Part shown: one piece after another, positions 6,342 through 15,837 of the stretch
How positions within the stretch are numbered: the stretch's first letter is position 1
How the letters are laid out: the number at the start of each line of letters is the position of its first letter
Assembly: GCA_965203265.1 (NCBI GenBank)
Contig: CBDBBV010000002.1
Coordinates: 1,364,001-1,428,000, forward strand
DNA from: JAHRAW01 sp965203265
Lineage (GTDB): Bacteria > Pseudomonadota > Gammaproteobacteria > Arenicellales > Poriferihabitantaceae
Direction of reading: 5' to 3'
Length of the DNA: 64,000 bases
The notes under the pieces: model-generated
What the model saw: only the letters and a program-made list of their open reading frames with translations
What the model was told of the DNA's origin: nothing
Database searches by the model: none
Position numbers and translations under genes: made by a program

Positions 6342-7601
6342 CTAGGCGTCCTCGGCGTCCCCAGCGTCCTCGGCAAATTCGGCAATCGCGGCTTCCAACA
6401 ACGCCAGCCCACGAGCGATTTCCGGTCCCGTAATAGTCAACGACGGCGCCAACCTCAGCACATCGGCACCGGCCACCAGCGCCAACAACCCGTGGTGGAC
6501 GCAGGTTTCGACCAGATCGCGCGCGCGTCCCTTCCACGGCGCCTTCAATTCGCATCCGAGCAGCAGCCCTGCCCCGCGAATCTCGCTGAACACCGCATGC
6601 CGCCGGTTGATGGCCTCCAACCCCCGCGCCAACATCCCACCCTTCTCGCGCACCGCCTCGAGCATCTGCGGGGCGGCGGCGATTTCCAGCACCACATTGG
6701 CCACCGCGCACGCCAGCGGATTGCCGCCGAAGGTGCTGCCGTGGGTGCCGACGGCCAGACTGCGGGCGATGGCCTCGGTGGTCAGCATGGCGCCGACGGG
6801 GAAACCGCCGCCCAGCCCCTTGGCGGTGGTCAGGATGTCCGGGACAACGCCGAGTTTCTGGTACACATAGAGGAAACCGGAGCGGCCGACACCGGTTTGT
6901 ACCTCGTCCAGTATCAATAGCGCGTCGTGGCGATCGCACAGTTCGCGGGCGGCGGCGACGAAATTCGCGGTGGCCGGCGTAACCCCGCCCTCGCCCTGAA
7001 TCGGCTCCAGCATGACCGCGCAGGTGGATGGCCCGACGGCCTTTTCCAGAGCGGCGATATCGTTGAACGGCAAGTGGGTGATGCCGCCGGGTTTCGGCCC
7101 GAAACCGTTGCTGTATTTGCGCTGCCCGCCGACGCACACTGTGAAAAAGGTGCGCCCGTGAAAGGAGTTGTCGAAGGCGATGATGCCGTCCTTGTTCGCG
7201 CCGAATCGGTCGAAGGCGTGGCGGCGCGCCAGCTTGAGCGCGGCCTCGTTGACCTCGGAGCCGGAGTTGGCGAAGAACACCCGTTCGGCGAAGGTGAGGT
7301 CGCACAGCCGCTGCGCCAATTCGATGGCCGGCTGGTTGACCAGCAGATTGCTGACATGCCAGAGTTTGTCCGCCTGCGCCGCCAGCGCCGCGCGCAATCG
7401 CGGGTGGGCATGGCCGAGGGCGCTGACCGCAATTCCCGCGGCGAAGTCCAGATATTCTCTGCCGTCCGCATCCCACAACCGCGCCCCCTCGCCGCGCACC
7501 GGCACGATGGCCATCGGCGCGTAGTTTGGGGTCATCACTTGATCGTACAACTCCCGGTCGATTTTCGTTGTATCGAGGGGGGGTGTCGGGGCGATTGCCA
7601 T
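6342..7601 (-). CDS. argD: Acetylornithine aminotransferase (PLP dependent)
   Basis: A 419-residue class III aminotransferase converting N-acetylglutamate semialdehyde to N-acetylornithine in arginine synthesis; many members also serve lysine synthesis as succinyl-DAP aminotransferase. Visible marks: GIAVSALGHAHPRL, ANSGSEVNEAALKLAR, SFHGRTFF, EPIQGEGGV, LDEVQTGVGRSG, the PLP lysine in TTAKGLGGGFPVGA and HGSTFGGNPLA. The short acidic tail (AEFAEDAGDAEDA) is unusual but harmless. It stands 80 bases upstream of recQ on the same strand and is divergent from the ETF-QO gene. Confidence 0.95.
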   Translation of the reverse strand: MAIAPTPPLDTTKIDRELYDQVMTPNYAPMAIVPVRGEGARLWDADGREYLDFAAGIAVSALGHAHPRLRAALAAQADKLWHVSNLLVNQPAIELAQRLCDLTFAERVFFANSGSEVNEAALKLARRHAFDRFGANKDGIIAFDNSFHGRTFFTVCVGGQRKYSNGFGPKPGGITHLPFNDIAALEKAVGPSTCAVMLEPIQGEGGVTPATANFVAAARELCDRHDALLILDEVQTGVGRSGFLYVYQKLGVVPDILTTAKGLGGGFPVGAMLTTEAIARSLAVGTHGSTFGGNPLACAVANVVLEIAAAPQMLEAVREKGGMLARGLEAINRRHAVFSEIRGAGLLLGCELKAPWKGRARDLVETCVHHGLLALVAGADVLRLAPSLTITGPEIARGLALLEAAIAEFAEDAGDAEDA

Positions 7602-7710
7602 GATGGGGATCGGGGATCGGTGAATTGTCGCTGCAGGTGTGGCATTTTACCCCCATCGGTAGGAAAATAGCAGAGTTGATTTGCCCCCTTACGCAGAGGA
7701 GAGTATCGCC

Positions 7711-9396
7711 ATGCCAACCAATGAAGCCCCGCCGGAACGCGAATCCATGGCGGTCGATGTGGTCATAGTCGGTGCCGGGCCGGCCGGATTGTCCGCCGCC
7801 TGCCGATTGATGCAACGGGCTCGCTCGGCCGAACGGGAACTGTCCGTGGTGGTGCTGGAAAAGGGATCGGAGGTGGGCGCGCACATCCTCTCCGGCGCCG
7901 TGTTCGAGCCGCGCGCGATGGATGAATTGTTTCCCGACTGGAAACAGCTCGGAGCGCCGCTCGATACGCCGGTCTCGGCCGATCGGGTATACATGCTGCG
8001 AAACGCCGAAAAGGCCATCGCCATGCCCCACTGGATGGTGCCGAAACCGATGCGCAATCAGGGCAACTACATTGTCAGTCTCGGCGATGTATGCCGTTGG
8101 CTCGGGCAGCAGGCCGAATCCCTCGGCGTGGAAATTTTCCCGGGTTTCCCGGCGTCCGAGGTGCTGTACCACGAAGACGGCGGCATCAAGGGCGTCGCCA
8201 CCGGAGAAATGGGGCGCGCCGCCGACGGCGAGCGCAAGGGGTCGTTCGAGGCCGGCATGGAATTGCACGCCCAAGTAACGATCTTCGCCGAGGGCTGCCG
8301 CGGCCACCTCGGCAAACAATTGATCGACCAATTCCAGCTGGACGCCGAGAGACAAACTCAGCATTACGCCATCGGCATCAAGGAACTGTGGCAAATCGAT
8401 CCGAGCAAGCACGAACCCGGTCTGGTGGTGCACGGCGCCGGCTGGCCGCTGTCCGAGAGCGGCGCTTCCGGCGGCTCGTTCCTCTACCATCTCGGCGACA
8501 ATCTGGTATCTCTTGGGTTGATCACCGATCTGTCGTATCAAAACCCCCACCTCAGCCCCTTCGATGAACTGCAGCGGCTGAAGCACCACCCGGTGTTCAA
8601 AACGCATCTCGAAGGCGGCGAGCGCATCTCCTACGGCGCCCGCGCCATCACCAAGGGGGGCTTGAATGCGCTGCCGAAGATGGTGCTGCCCAACGGACTG
8701 CTCATCGGCTGCGACGCCGGTACCCTCAATTTCTCCAAGATCAAGGGCTCCCACACGGCCATGAAATCCGGCATGTTGGCCGCCGAGGCCGCGTTCGAGG
8801 CGCTCGCCGACGGCGGCGCGGCGCTGGATTCCTATCCGCGCCGCTTGCGCGAGTCGTGGCTCTACCGGGAGCTGTACCGCTCGCGCAATTTCGGTGCGGC
8901 GCTGCACAAATTCGGCATGTGGATGGGCGGCGCCTACAATTACCTCGACCAGAACCTGTGCAACGGCAAACTGCCATTGAAGCTGACCGACCCGGTAGCG
9001 GACTGCGACACCCTGCGACCGGCATCCGAGTGCGCGCCCATTCCCTACCCCAAGCCCGACGGCAAAATCAGTTTCGACAAGACCTCATCGGTGTATCTGT
9101 CCAACACCAATCACGAGGAGGATCAGCCGGTGCACCTGCGCCTGAGCGAGCCGTCTCGGGCGGTGGCGATCAACCTCGACAAATACGCCGGCCCCGAGGC
9201 GCGCTTCTGCCCAGCCGGCGTGTACGAATTCCTCGCCACCGAAGACTCGGCGGCGGCGGCCACGGCCACGGCGGAACTTCGCATCAACGCGCAAAATTGC
9301 GTGCATTGCAAAACCTGCGACATCAAGGATCCCACCCGCAACATCACCTGGGTAAGCCCGGAGGGCGGCGGCGGGCCGAATTATGTGAGCATGTAG
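7711..9396 (+). CDS. Electron transfer flavoprotein-ubiquinone oxidoreductase
   Basis: This 561-residue membrane-peripheral flavoprotein passes electrons from ETF (fatty acid, choline or amino acid oxidation) to ubiquinone. Near the N-terminus is the FAD-binding DVVIVGAGPAGLSAACRL; LEKGSEVGAHILSGAVFEPRA, the AEGCRGHLGKQL segment and GCDAGTLNFSKIKGSHTAMKSG are near-diagnostic for ETF-QO. The C-terminus holds the 4Fe-4S ligands (CPAGVYEF, then CVHCKTCDIKDPTRNI). The ATG at 7711 is preceded by GAGGAG; an earlier TTG at 7681 has no such site. No etfAB genes are visible here. Confidence 0.97.
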   Translation: MPTNEAPPERESMAVDVVIVGAGPAGLSAACRLMQRARSAERELSVVVLEKGSEVGAHILSGAVFEPRAMDELFPDWKQLGAPLDTPVSADRVYMLRNAEKAIAMPHWMVPKPMRNQGNYIVSLGDVCRWLGQQAESLGVEIFPGFPASEVLYHEDGGIKGVATGEMGRAADGERKGSFEAGMELHAQVTIFAEGCRGHLGKQLIDQFQLDAERQTQHYAIGIKELWQIDPSKHEPGLVVHGAGWPLSESGASGGSFLYHLGDNLVSLGLITDLSYQNPHLSPFDELQRLKHHPVFKTHLEGGERISYGARAITKGGLNALPKMVLPNGLLIGCDAGTLNFSKIKGSHTAMKSGMLAAEAAFEALADGGAALDSYPRRLRESWLYRELYRSRNFGAALHKFGMWMGGAYNYLDQNLCNGKLPLKLTDPVADCDTLRPASECAPIPYPKPDGKISFDKTSSVYLSNTNHEEDQPVHLRLSEPSRAVAINLDKYAGPEARFCPAGVYEFLATEDSAAAATATAELRINAQNCVHCKTCDIKDPTRNITWVSPEGGGGPNYVSM

Positions 9397-9433
9397 CCGT
9401 AGCCGCGCCCGCGTGCGCCCTGCCCTTTCCCCT

Positions 9434-12400
9434 TCAGTCCACCCACACCCGCGCATTGCGGAAAATCCGGATCCACGGGCTGTATTCCCCCCAATCGTCC
9501 TCGCCATCGGGCCGCCAGGAATTGCACACGGCGCGAAACACCCGTTCCGGATGGGGCATCATGATGGTGAACCGCCCGTCCTCGTTGGTGAAGCCGGTTA
9601 CGCCGCCGGGGGAGCCATTGGGATTTGCCGGATAGACCTCGCTGGCGCGCCCGTGGTTGTCGACGAAGCGCAGACCGATCTGTTGGCGGCGCTCCAGCCG
9701 GGCGAGATCGCCGGCGGCGAATTCCGCCCGACCCTCGCCGTGGGCGGTTGACACCGGCAGCATGGTGCCGCGCATCCCGCGCAGCAGCACCGACTCGTCC
9801 GAGCACACCTCCACCATGGCCACGCGGGCTTCGTACTGCTCCGAGCGGTTGCGCGCGAAGCCGGGCCAGTGCGCCGCGCCGGGTATCAACTCCTTGATGG
9901 CCGCCATCATCTGACAACCATTGCAGACGCCCAGAGCGAAGGTGTCCGCACGCGCGAAGAACTCGGCGAAAATGTCCCGCAGCCGGGAGTTGTACAGAAT
10001 GGACTTGGCCCACCCCTCTCCGGCTCCCAGCACATCACCGAAGGAAAACCCGCCGCACGCGGCCAAGCCCTTGTAGCGCACCAGCGACCGATCGGCGGCG
10101 AGATCGCTCATGGTTACATCCACCGCGGCAAAACCGGCGCGGTCGAACGCCGCCGCCATTTCCAGCTGGCCGTTGACTCCCTGCTCGCGCAGGATGGCGA
10201 TCTTCGGGCGCTGTCGGCGCGTCGCAAACGGCGCGGTGATGTCCGTCTTGTGGTCGAAGGTCAGCCGGGAAAACAGCCCCGAATCGTCGCGCGCCTCGAT
10301 GCGCGCGTATTCCTCATCGGCGCACGCCGGGTTGTCGCGCAACTTCTGCATGCGCCAAGTGGTCTCGGACCAAGTGCGCTGCAGCGCCACGCGCGCCACC
10401 CGCAGCAAGGTCTCGCCGCCGCGAGTGATGTCGATGTGGTCGTCTTCGCTGATGCGGCCGATGCGATGAGCCGCCTCCCCCAGCCCGAATTGGCGGATTT
10501 GCGCCGCAATGGCATCGCGCTCGGCGCGGCGGGTCTGGATTACCGCGCCCAACTCCTCGGTAAAGAGCACCGCGAGGGGGGGGCCAGCCAGCCGGTCCAG
10601 CTCGATATGCAGGCCGCAGCGCGAGGCGAATGCCATCTCGCACAGGGTGGCCATCGCGCCGCCGTCCGAGCGGTCGTGGTAGGCCAGTATGCGCCGCTGG
10701 CGGGCGAGGGATTGAATCAGCTCGAAGAATTGCCGTAGCAGGTTGGCATCGTCCACATCCGGCGCCGAGTCACCCATCTGCGCGCTCACCTGCGCCAGCA
10801 CCGAGCCGCCCAAGCGGTTACGGCCGAGGCTCAAATCCAGCAGCCACAGGTCGCTGCCGTCTTTGCCGAGGCGGCAATCCAGCCGAGGCGTCAGGGTATG
10901 GCGGATGTCGTCCACCGCGGCGAACGCCGTTACCACCAGCGAAACCGGCGAAACCGCCTTGCATTCGCGCTCGGCTCGGTCGCGCCACACGGTTTTCATC
11001 GACATCGAGTCCTTGCCCACCGGAATCGATATACCCAGTTGCGGACACAGGTCGAGTGCAACCGCGCGCACCGCCCGAAACAAGTCGGCGTCCTGACCGG
11101 ATTCGCCGGCGGCGGCCATCCAGTTGGCCGACAGTTTGATATTGCCGATGGTGCCGATGCGCGCCGCGGCGATATTGGTGATCGCCTCGCCCACGGCCAT
11201 GCGGCCACTGGCGGGAGCGTCGAGCACGGCCAGCGGCGTACGCTCGCCGAGGGCGACCGCTTCGCCGGTATGGGTGTGATAGTCGTCGGCGACCACGCCC
11301 ACATCCGCCACCGGCACCTGCCACGGGCCGACCATCTGATCTCTGGCGACCAAGCCGCCGACGCTGCGGTCGCCGATGGTTACCAAGAAAGTCTTGTCGG
11401 CCACCGTAGGGAAAGCCAGCACCTGTTCAGTGGCGCGCCGCAGGGACAGGCCATCCAAGCGCAACTTCGCGCGTGCGCCGGGGGCGCTGACGGCATCCAA
11501 ATTCATCTTCGGCGGCGAGCCGAACAACATCGCCATTTGCAAATCCACCGGAGTCGCGTGCGGCTTCCCCTGCGCGGCAAAATGCTCGTCGCGCACCAGC
11601 AGATTCTGCGCCGCATCGGCGCGCCCCACCTCGGCGTAGGGGCAACGCTCCCGCCGGCAGATCGCCTCGAACTCGGCAAAACGAGACGGCGCCACCGCCA
11701 GCACATATCGTTCCTGCGATTCATTGCACCACACCTGCATCGGCGTCATGCCCGATTCGTCGCTGTGCACTCGCCGCAATTCGAAAGTGCCGCCGCGCGC
11801 GCAATCGTGCAACAGCTCCGGCAAGGCATTGCACAGTCCACCGGCGCCGACATCGTGGATGGAGACGATGGGATTGCCTTTACCCAGCGCGCAGCAGGTG
11901 TCGATGACTTCCTGACAGCGCCGCTGCATTTCCGCGTTGCCGCGCTGCACCGAGGCGTAATCGAGCGTTTCCGAGCGGTTGCCGGAAGCGACGCTGGAGG
12001 CGGCGCCGCCGCCCAGCCCGATCAACATGGCCGGACCGCCGAGTACGACTATGGGGGCGCCTTCGGGGATGGTGTCCTTGCGGATGTGTTGTGGGCGGAT
12101 GGCGCCGATGCCGCCGGCCAGCATGATCGGCTTGTGGTAGGCGTGGCGGAAGGCGCCGTCGCCGCCGGGCGGAATCTGCTCGAAGGCGCGGAAGTAACCG
12201 GCGATGGCGGGTCGCCCGAATTCGTTGTTGAAGGCGGCGGCGCCGATGGGCGCTTCCAGCATGATGCGCAGCGGCGAGGCGATGCGCGCCGGTTTGCATT
12301 CGTCCCCCTCCCACGGGCGGCGGCAATCCGGTAGCCGCAGGTGCGACACCGAATAGCCGACTATGCCCACCTTGGGTTTGCCGCCTCGGCCGGTGGCGCC

Positions 12401-13378
12401 TTCGTCTCGGATTTCCCCACCGGCGCCGGTGGCCGCGCCGGCGTAGGGGGAAATGGCGGTGGGGTGATTGTGGGTTTCCACCTTGGCGGTGATGTGGATG
12501 AGTTCCCGCCGATTGGTGAATATTCGGGTGCGCGGGTCGGCGCGAAAGCAGGTGGTCGTGCCGCCCGCCAGAATCGCGGCGTTGTCGTCGTAGGCGACCA
12601 AGGTGCCGTGGCCGTGCTGCCGGTGGGTTTCGCGGATCATGGCGAACGGCGAACGATCCGCCGCTTGCCCGTCCACCCGCCAGTCGGCGTTGAAAATCTT
12701 GTGGCGGCAATGCTCGGAATTGACCTGCGCGAACATCATCAATTCCACATCCGTGGGATTGCGCCCAAGCTGGGCGAATTGCGCCGCCAGATAACGCCGT
12801 TCCGCCGCGCTCAGGGCGAAACCCAGCTCCATCTCGGCCTGTTCGAGGGCCTGCAAACCGCCGCCGAGAATATCGATGACGGCGAGGGGTGCGGGCGGGG
12901 CGCGATGAAACAACTTTGCCGCGGCGGCGCGATCGGGCAACACCGATTCGGTCATGGCGTCGTGAATGATCGGCAATACCGCGTCGATAACCGAGTCAGC
13001 CGGTGTGCCTGAGATGCCGAGACGCCACTCGACCCCCCGCTCGATCCGCTCGACCGCGCCCAGCCCGCAGCGATGCAGAATATCGGTGGCCTTGCTCGAC
13101 CACGGTGAGATCGTGCCGATTCGCGGCGTTACCACGCGGACGAAGGCGGCGGCGTCAGCGTCGGCATCGGCGGGCGGTTGGCTGGAATGGCCATCGCGCT
13201 GGCGCAACAGGCGCTGCAGAATGGCTTGATCGTCAGGGGATAACTCGCCTTCGACCACGGCAAAGTGGATGAAACGGGCGTGGGCGGCGCGGCACTCCGG
13301 CACGACCGATTGCAGTTGCCGCAATATCTTGGCGGCGCGAAACGCGGACAACGCCTCGCCGCCGGGGATGACCAACAT
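9434..13378 (-). CDS. purL: Phosphoribosylformylglycinamidine synthase (large, single-chain PurL)
   Basis: At about 1314 residues this is the proteobacterial one-chain enzyme that makes FGAM from FGAR, ATP and glutamine in purine synthesis. In order: N-terminal PurS-like domain (IPGGEALSAFRAAKI), two AIRS-like ATP domains (TEVNSEHCRHKIFNADW-like with MMFAQVNSEHCRHK, KVETHNHPTAISPY), VSIHDVGAGGLCNALPEL, and a C-terminal glutamine amidotransferase with ILREQGVNGQLEMA, the catalytic Cys in LGVCNGCQMM and the His in MMPHPERVFR. I prefer ATG 13378 because the next residues match the family N-terminus; GTG 13405 would add nine residues. Neither has a clear ribosome binding site. Confidence 0.97.
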   Translation of the reverse strand: MLVIPGGEALSAFRAAKILRQLQSVVPECRAAHARFIHFAVVEGELSPDDQAILQRLLRQRDGHSSQPPADADADAAAFVRVVTPRIGTISPWSSKATDILHRCGLGAVERIERGVEWRLGISGTPADSVIDAVLPIIHDAMTESVLPDRAAAAKLFHRAPPAPLAVIDILGGGLQALEQAEMELGFALSAAERRYLAAQFAQLGRNPTDVELMMFAQVNSEHCRHKIFNADWRVDGQAADRSPFAMIRETHRQHGHGTLVAYDDNAAILAGGTTTCFRADPRTRIFTNRRELIHITAKVETHNHPTAISPYAGAATGAGGEIRDEGATGRGGKPKVGIVGYSVSHLRLPDCRRPWEGDECKPARIASPLRIMLEAPIGAAAFNNEFGRPAIAGYFRAFEQIPPGGDGAFRHAYHKPIMLAGGIGAIRPQHIRKDTIPEGAPIVVLGGPAMLIGLGGGAASSVASGNRSETLDYASVQRGNAEMQRRCQEVIDTCCALGKGNPIVSIHDVGAGGLCNALPELLHDCARGGTFELRRVHSDESGMTPMQVWCNESQERYVLAVAPSRFAEFEAICRRERCPYAEVGRADAAQNLLVRDEHFAAQGKPHATPVDLQMAMLFGSPPKMNLDAVSAPGARAKLRLDGLSLRRATEQVLAFPTVADKTFLVTIGDRSVGGLVARDQMVGPWQVPVADVGVVADDYHTHTGEAVALGERTPLAVLDAPASGRMAVGEAITNIAAARIGTIGNIKLSANWMAAAGESGQDADLFRAVRAVALDLCPQLGISIPVGKDSMSMKTVWRDRAERECKAVSPVSLVVTAFAAVDDIRHTLTPRLDCRLGKDGSDLWLLDLSLGRNRLGGSVLAQVSAQMGDSAPDVDDANLLRQFFELIQSLARQRRILAYHDRSDGGAMATLCEMAFASRCGLHIELDRLAGPPLAVLFTEELGAVIQTRRAERDAIAAQIRQFGLGEAAHRIGRISEDDHIDITRGGETLLRVARVALQRTWSETTWRMQKLRDNPACADEEYARIEARDDSGLFSRLTFDHKTDITAPFATRRQRPKIAILREQGVNGQLEMAAAFDRAGFAAVDVTMSDLAADRSLVRYKGLAACGGFSFGDVLGAGEGWAKSILYNSRLRDIFAEFFARADTFALGVCNGCQMMAAIKELIPGAAHWPGFARNRSEQYEARVAMVEVCSDESVLLRGMRGTMLPVSTAHGEGRAEFAAGDLARLERRQQIGLRFVDNHGRASEVYPANPNGSPGGVTGFTNEDGRFTIMMPHPERVFRAVCNSWRPDGEDDWGEYSPWIRIFRNARVWVD

Positions 13379-13637
13379 GTTGTCGAACGATTTTGCTTGC
13401 GCCACTCGGTTATCGATCTACCGACTCACTGAATTGCGGCTTGCGGATTGCGGGTCGCCATGCCGCGTCTAGCCGTCTGTGTTGGGGCATTTCAATCTGC
13501 CGGTGAAGCGCCGTGGGGAAAGCGGTATGGTACTTGCGCCGCCATCGGGAAACAAGTTTTTCCTCGACCGGATCGGCATCGGCAGTCAGCCGTTTTACTT
13601 GGTAGAATCCCGTCCGTTTTCCCCCGACAACACCATA

Positions 13638-14381
13638 ATGAACGATACCCCGCAACTGCGCGTCGGCCTGTTGTTGTGCGACGATGTCGATGAACCGGCG
13701 CGCGCCGACCACGGCACCTATCTCAGCATGTTCAGTCAGGGCATCCACGCCACCGACCGCAATCTGCGACTGCTGCCGGTGCGCTGCCATCGGGGGGAAA
13801 TGCCCGACTCGCCGGACGATTTCGACGGCTATCTGATTTCCGGCTCGCGTCACGCCGCCTACGATCCGCTGCCGTGGATCGAGCAACTGGGGGATTTCGT
13901 GCGCCGTTGCCGAGCGCGCCGCAAAAAGACCGTGGGCATCTGCTTCGGCCACCAACTGATCGCCCACGCCCTCGGCGGCGAGACGCGCCGCGCCGAGGTC
14001 GGTTGGGGCCTCGGCATCCACACCGCCCGCATCACCGCACCGCAGGCGTGGATGGGCGATGTGCAAAACGGCGGGCTGCGCGCCCCGAGCCACTACAATC
14101 TGGTGGTCGTGCATCAGGATCAGGTGGTCAGCCTGCCGCCCGGCGCCCGCGCGATCGCGCAAAACGACTTCTGCCCCATCAGCATGTTCGTCGCCGACGA
14201 GGTCATGCTCGGCATTCAGGGACACCCGGAATTCAGCCGGGAATTCGGCGTGGCCAGAGTAGACAGCCGCAAGGCGCAGCTTGCCCCCGACCTGTACCGG
14301 CAATCTCGCGCCTCCCTCGAGCGGCTGGCGTTGGATTCCGCGCAGGTGCTCGGCTGGGTGGCGCGATTCCTGCGCGGCTGA
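13638..14381 (+). CDS. Class I glutamine amidotransferase (GATase1, GMP synthase-like)
   Basis: A 247-residue GATase1 protein. The nucleophile Cys is in KTVGICFGHQLIAHALGG (around residue 100), the His in LGIQGHPEFSREFGV. DGYLISGSRHAAYDPLPW is the oxyanion-side motif of this GuaA-like subfamily. It has no synthetase domain, so it probably acts alone on a gamma-glutamyl compound (some relatives are gamma-glutamyl peptidases, e.g. on polyamine or glutathione conjugates); the substrate is not shown. ATG 13638 starts right before conserved sequence; a -10-like TAGAAT is at about 13608. The histidine phosphatase gene follows 25 bases later. Confidence 0.88.
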   Translation: MNDTPQLRVGLLLCDDVDEPARADHGTYLSMFSQGIHATDRNLRLLPVRCHRGEMPDSPDDFDGYLISGSRHAAYDPLPWIEQLGDFVRRCRARRKKTVGICFGHQLIAHALGGETRRAEVGWGLGIHTARITAPQAWMGDVQNGGLRAPSHYNLVVVHQDQVVSLPPGARAIAQNDFCPISMFVADEVMLGIQGHPEFSREFGVARVDSRKAQLAPDLYRQSRASLERLALDSAQVLGWVARFLRG

Positions 14382-14406
14382 GGCGACCGAGGCGAGCCGA
14401 GGCGCC

Positions 14407-15060
14407 ATGACCTGGATCGCCCTGCTTCGCCACGGCGTTACCGAATGGAATGAACGCGGCCTGATTCAGGGGCAAACCGACATCCCGTTGAGCGCGAGCG
14501 GGCTGGCGAAACTGCGCCGAATCCAGCCCGGCGACGAGTTTCTGCGGGCGCGCTGGGTGACCAGCCCGCTGCAACGCGCGCGGCAGACCGCCGCCGCCCT
14601 CAACCCCCGCGCGGCGGCGGAAGTCCACCCGCACTTGATCGAAGCCGACTGGGGGGAATTCGAGGGGCTGCGCCGGGATGAAGTGCCCCAGCGGATTCGC
14701 GACCTGGCCCTCGTGCCGGCCTGCGGGCTCGACTTCCGACCGCCCGCCGGGGAAAGCCCGCGCATGGTGCGGGAAAGACTGTTGAGATGGTGCGCGAAAA
14801 TTGCCGCCGAGGACAGCGACAGCGCGGCGGCGGTGGTCGCGGTAACCCACAAGGGCGTCATTCGCAGCGCGCTGAGCGCCGCCTGCGGTTGGCAGATGGA
14901 GGCGGATTTCGAGACGACACCGGACTGGTCGCTACCGCATATCTTCCGTTTCGACAGCAGTAGCGGCAGCCTACGCCTCGTGCGCCTGAATTGCCCGTGG
15001 CAGCAGGCGCCGCAACCTCATGCGGATCAAACGGATCACGAGGCAGCGCCGCCGTCCTGA
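14407..15060 (+). CDS. Histidine phosphatase family protein
   Basis: A 217-residue member of the phosphoglycerate-mutase-like phosphatases. The catalytic RHG is in IALLRHGVTEWNERG at the N-terminus; QGQTDIPLSASGLAKL, the SPLQRARQTA motif, the acid EADWGEFEG and the second His in VAVTHKGVIRSAL are all present. It could dephosphorylate alpha-ribazole phosphate or a sugar phosphate; no cobalamin genes are near, so the substrate is open. It follows the amidotransferase gene closely and overlaps the convergent HD gene by 25 bases at the 3' ends. Confidence 0.88.
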   Translation: MTWIALLRHGVTEWNERGLIQGQTDIPLSASGLAKLRRIQPGDEFLRARWVTSPLQRARQTAAALNPRAAAEVHPHLIEADWGEFEGLRRDEVPQRIRDLALVPACGLDFRPPAGESPRMVRERLLRWCAKIAAEDSDSAAAVVAVTHKGVIRSALSAACGWQMEADFETTPDWSLPHIFRFDSSSGSLRLVRLNCPWQQAPQPHADQTDHEAAPPS

Positions 15061-15716
15061 TCCGCCGCAGCCGCCTGTTCGGCGTACAGTGTGAGTACTT
15101 CGCCGATGTTGCGGCGCGCGCGCGCCTCGCACAGGTCGTGGAAAAACGGGGTCGAGTAGATGCGCTCGCGCGCCAGCAGATTTTCGAGGAAACGAGATTG
15201 GCCGCGCAGGAATTCGGCCTCGCTTATACCGAGACCGGCAACGAATTCCTTGCGGATGTTGTCGCCGTCTCGCCAGAACGACTGCGCCGGCATGCCGATG
15301 CCGCTCAAGTCCACATCGACGACAAATTGTGCCCCGTGGTCGGTGGGCGGTTCGCGGTGGGTGGTGCTCATTATGTAGCCCTCGACCCGGCGTATCATTT
15401 CCGGCGGAAACCGGTCGGCGGCTTTCTCGATAAACCAATCGGCGCTGCGCCGCTCGTTGTCGGCGGCGCCGGACTCGTAGATCACATCGTGGAACCAGAT
15501 GGCCAGCTCGACACTGTCCGAATGCCCCAACTGCTCCGCCGCCAAGTCCATGCGCGACAGGCAGTCGTCGATGTGGCCGCCGGTGTGATAGTGGCGATGG
15601 GGTTCGCCGTAGTGCGCCGCCAACTCCTCGAAAACGGCGCCCGCCAACTGCTCATCGGCAACCACGCCGGGGCGAAGGTTGCGTTGCCAGAGACGACAAA
15701 ATCGAGATTTATCCAC
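15036..15716 (-). CDS. Predicted HD-superfamily metal-dependent phosphohydrolase
   Basis: A 226-residue protein of the group annotated as predicted metal-dependent HD phosphohydrolases. The metal ligands are HRHYHTGGHIDDCL (His pair) and the HD in LAIWFHDVIYESG, with a later VDVDLSGIG aspartate segment. It probably hydrolyses a nucleotide or phosphate ester. The start is GTG at 15716; no ATG fits better. Convergent with the preceding phosphatase gene and divergent from gloB. Confidence 0.85.
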   Translation of the reverse strand: MDKSRFCRLWQRNLRPGVVADEQLAGAVFEELAAHYGEPHRHYHTGGHIDDCLSRMDLAAEQLGHSDSVELAIWFHDVIYESGAADNERRSADWFIEKAADRFPPEMIRRVEGYIMSTTHREPPTDHGAQFVVDVDLSGIGMPAQSFWRDGDNIRKEFVAGLGISEAEFLRGQSRFLENLLARERIYSTPFFHDLCEARARRNIGEVLTLYAEQAAAADQDGGAAS

Positions 15717-15837
15717 GGAATTTCTCGCAGTATGAGAGGCAATAATCGGGGATTAGAAGCCGATTAAACCATATCGGGACGAGTACCGCATTTCCGGGTA
15801 TACTGCCTCGACTTCCAACGAAAACGGGTACCTCGCA

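Noticed and set aside
4727..6433. A 568-codon open frame on the plus strand opposite recQ, and similar long frames opposite purL, acnB and znuA
   Set aside because: They are mirror frames of strongly conserved genes in GC-rich DNA, have no ribosome binding site or recognisable domain, and disappear outside the real gene.
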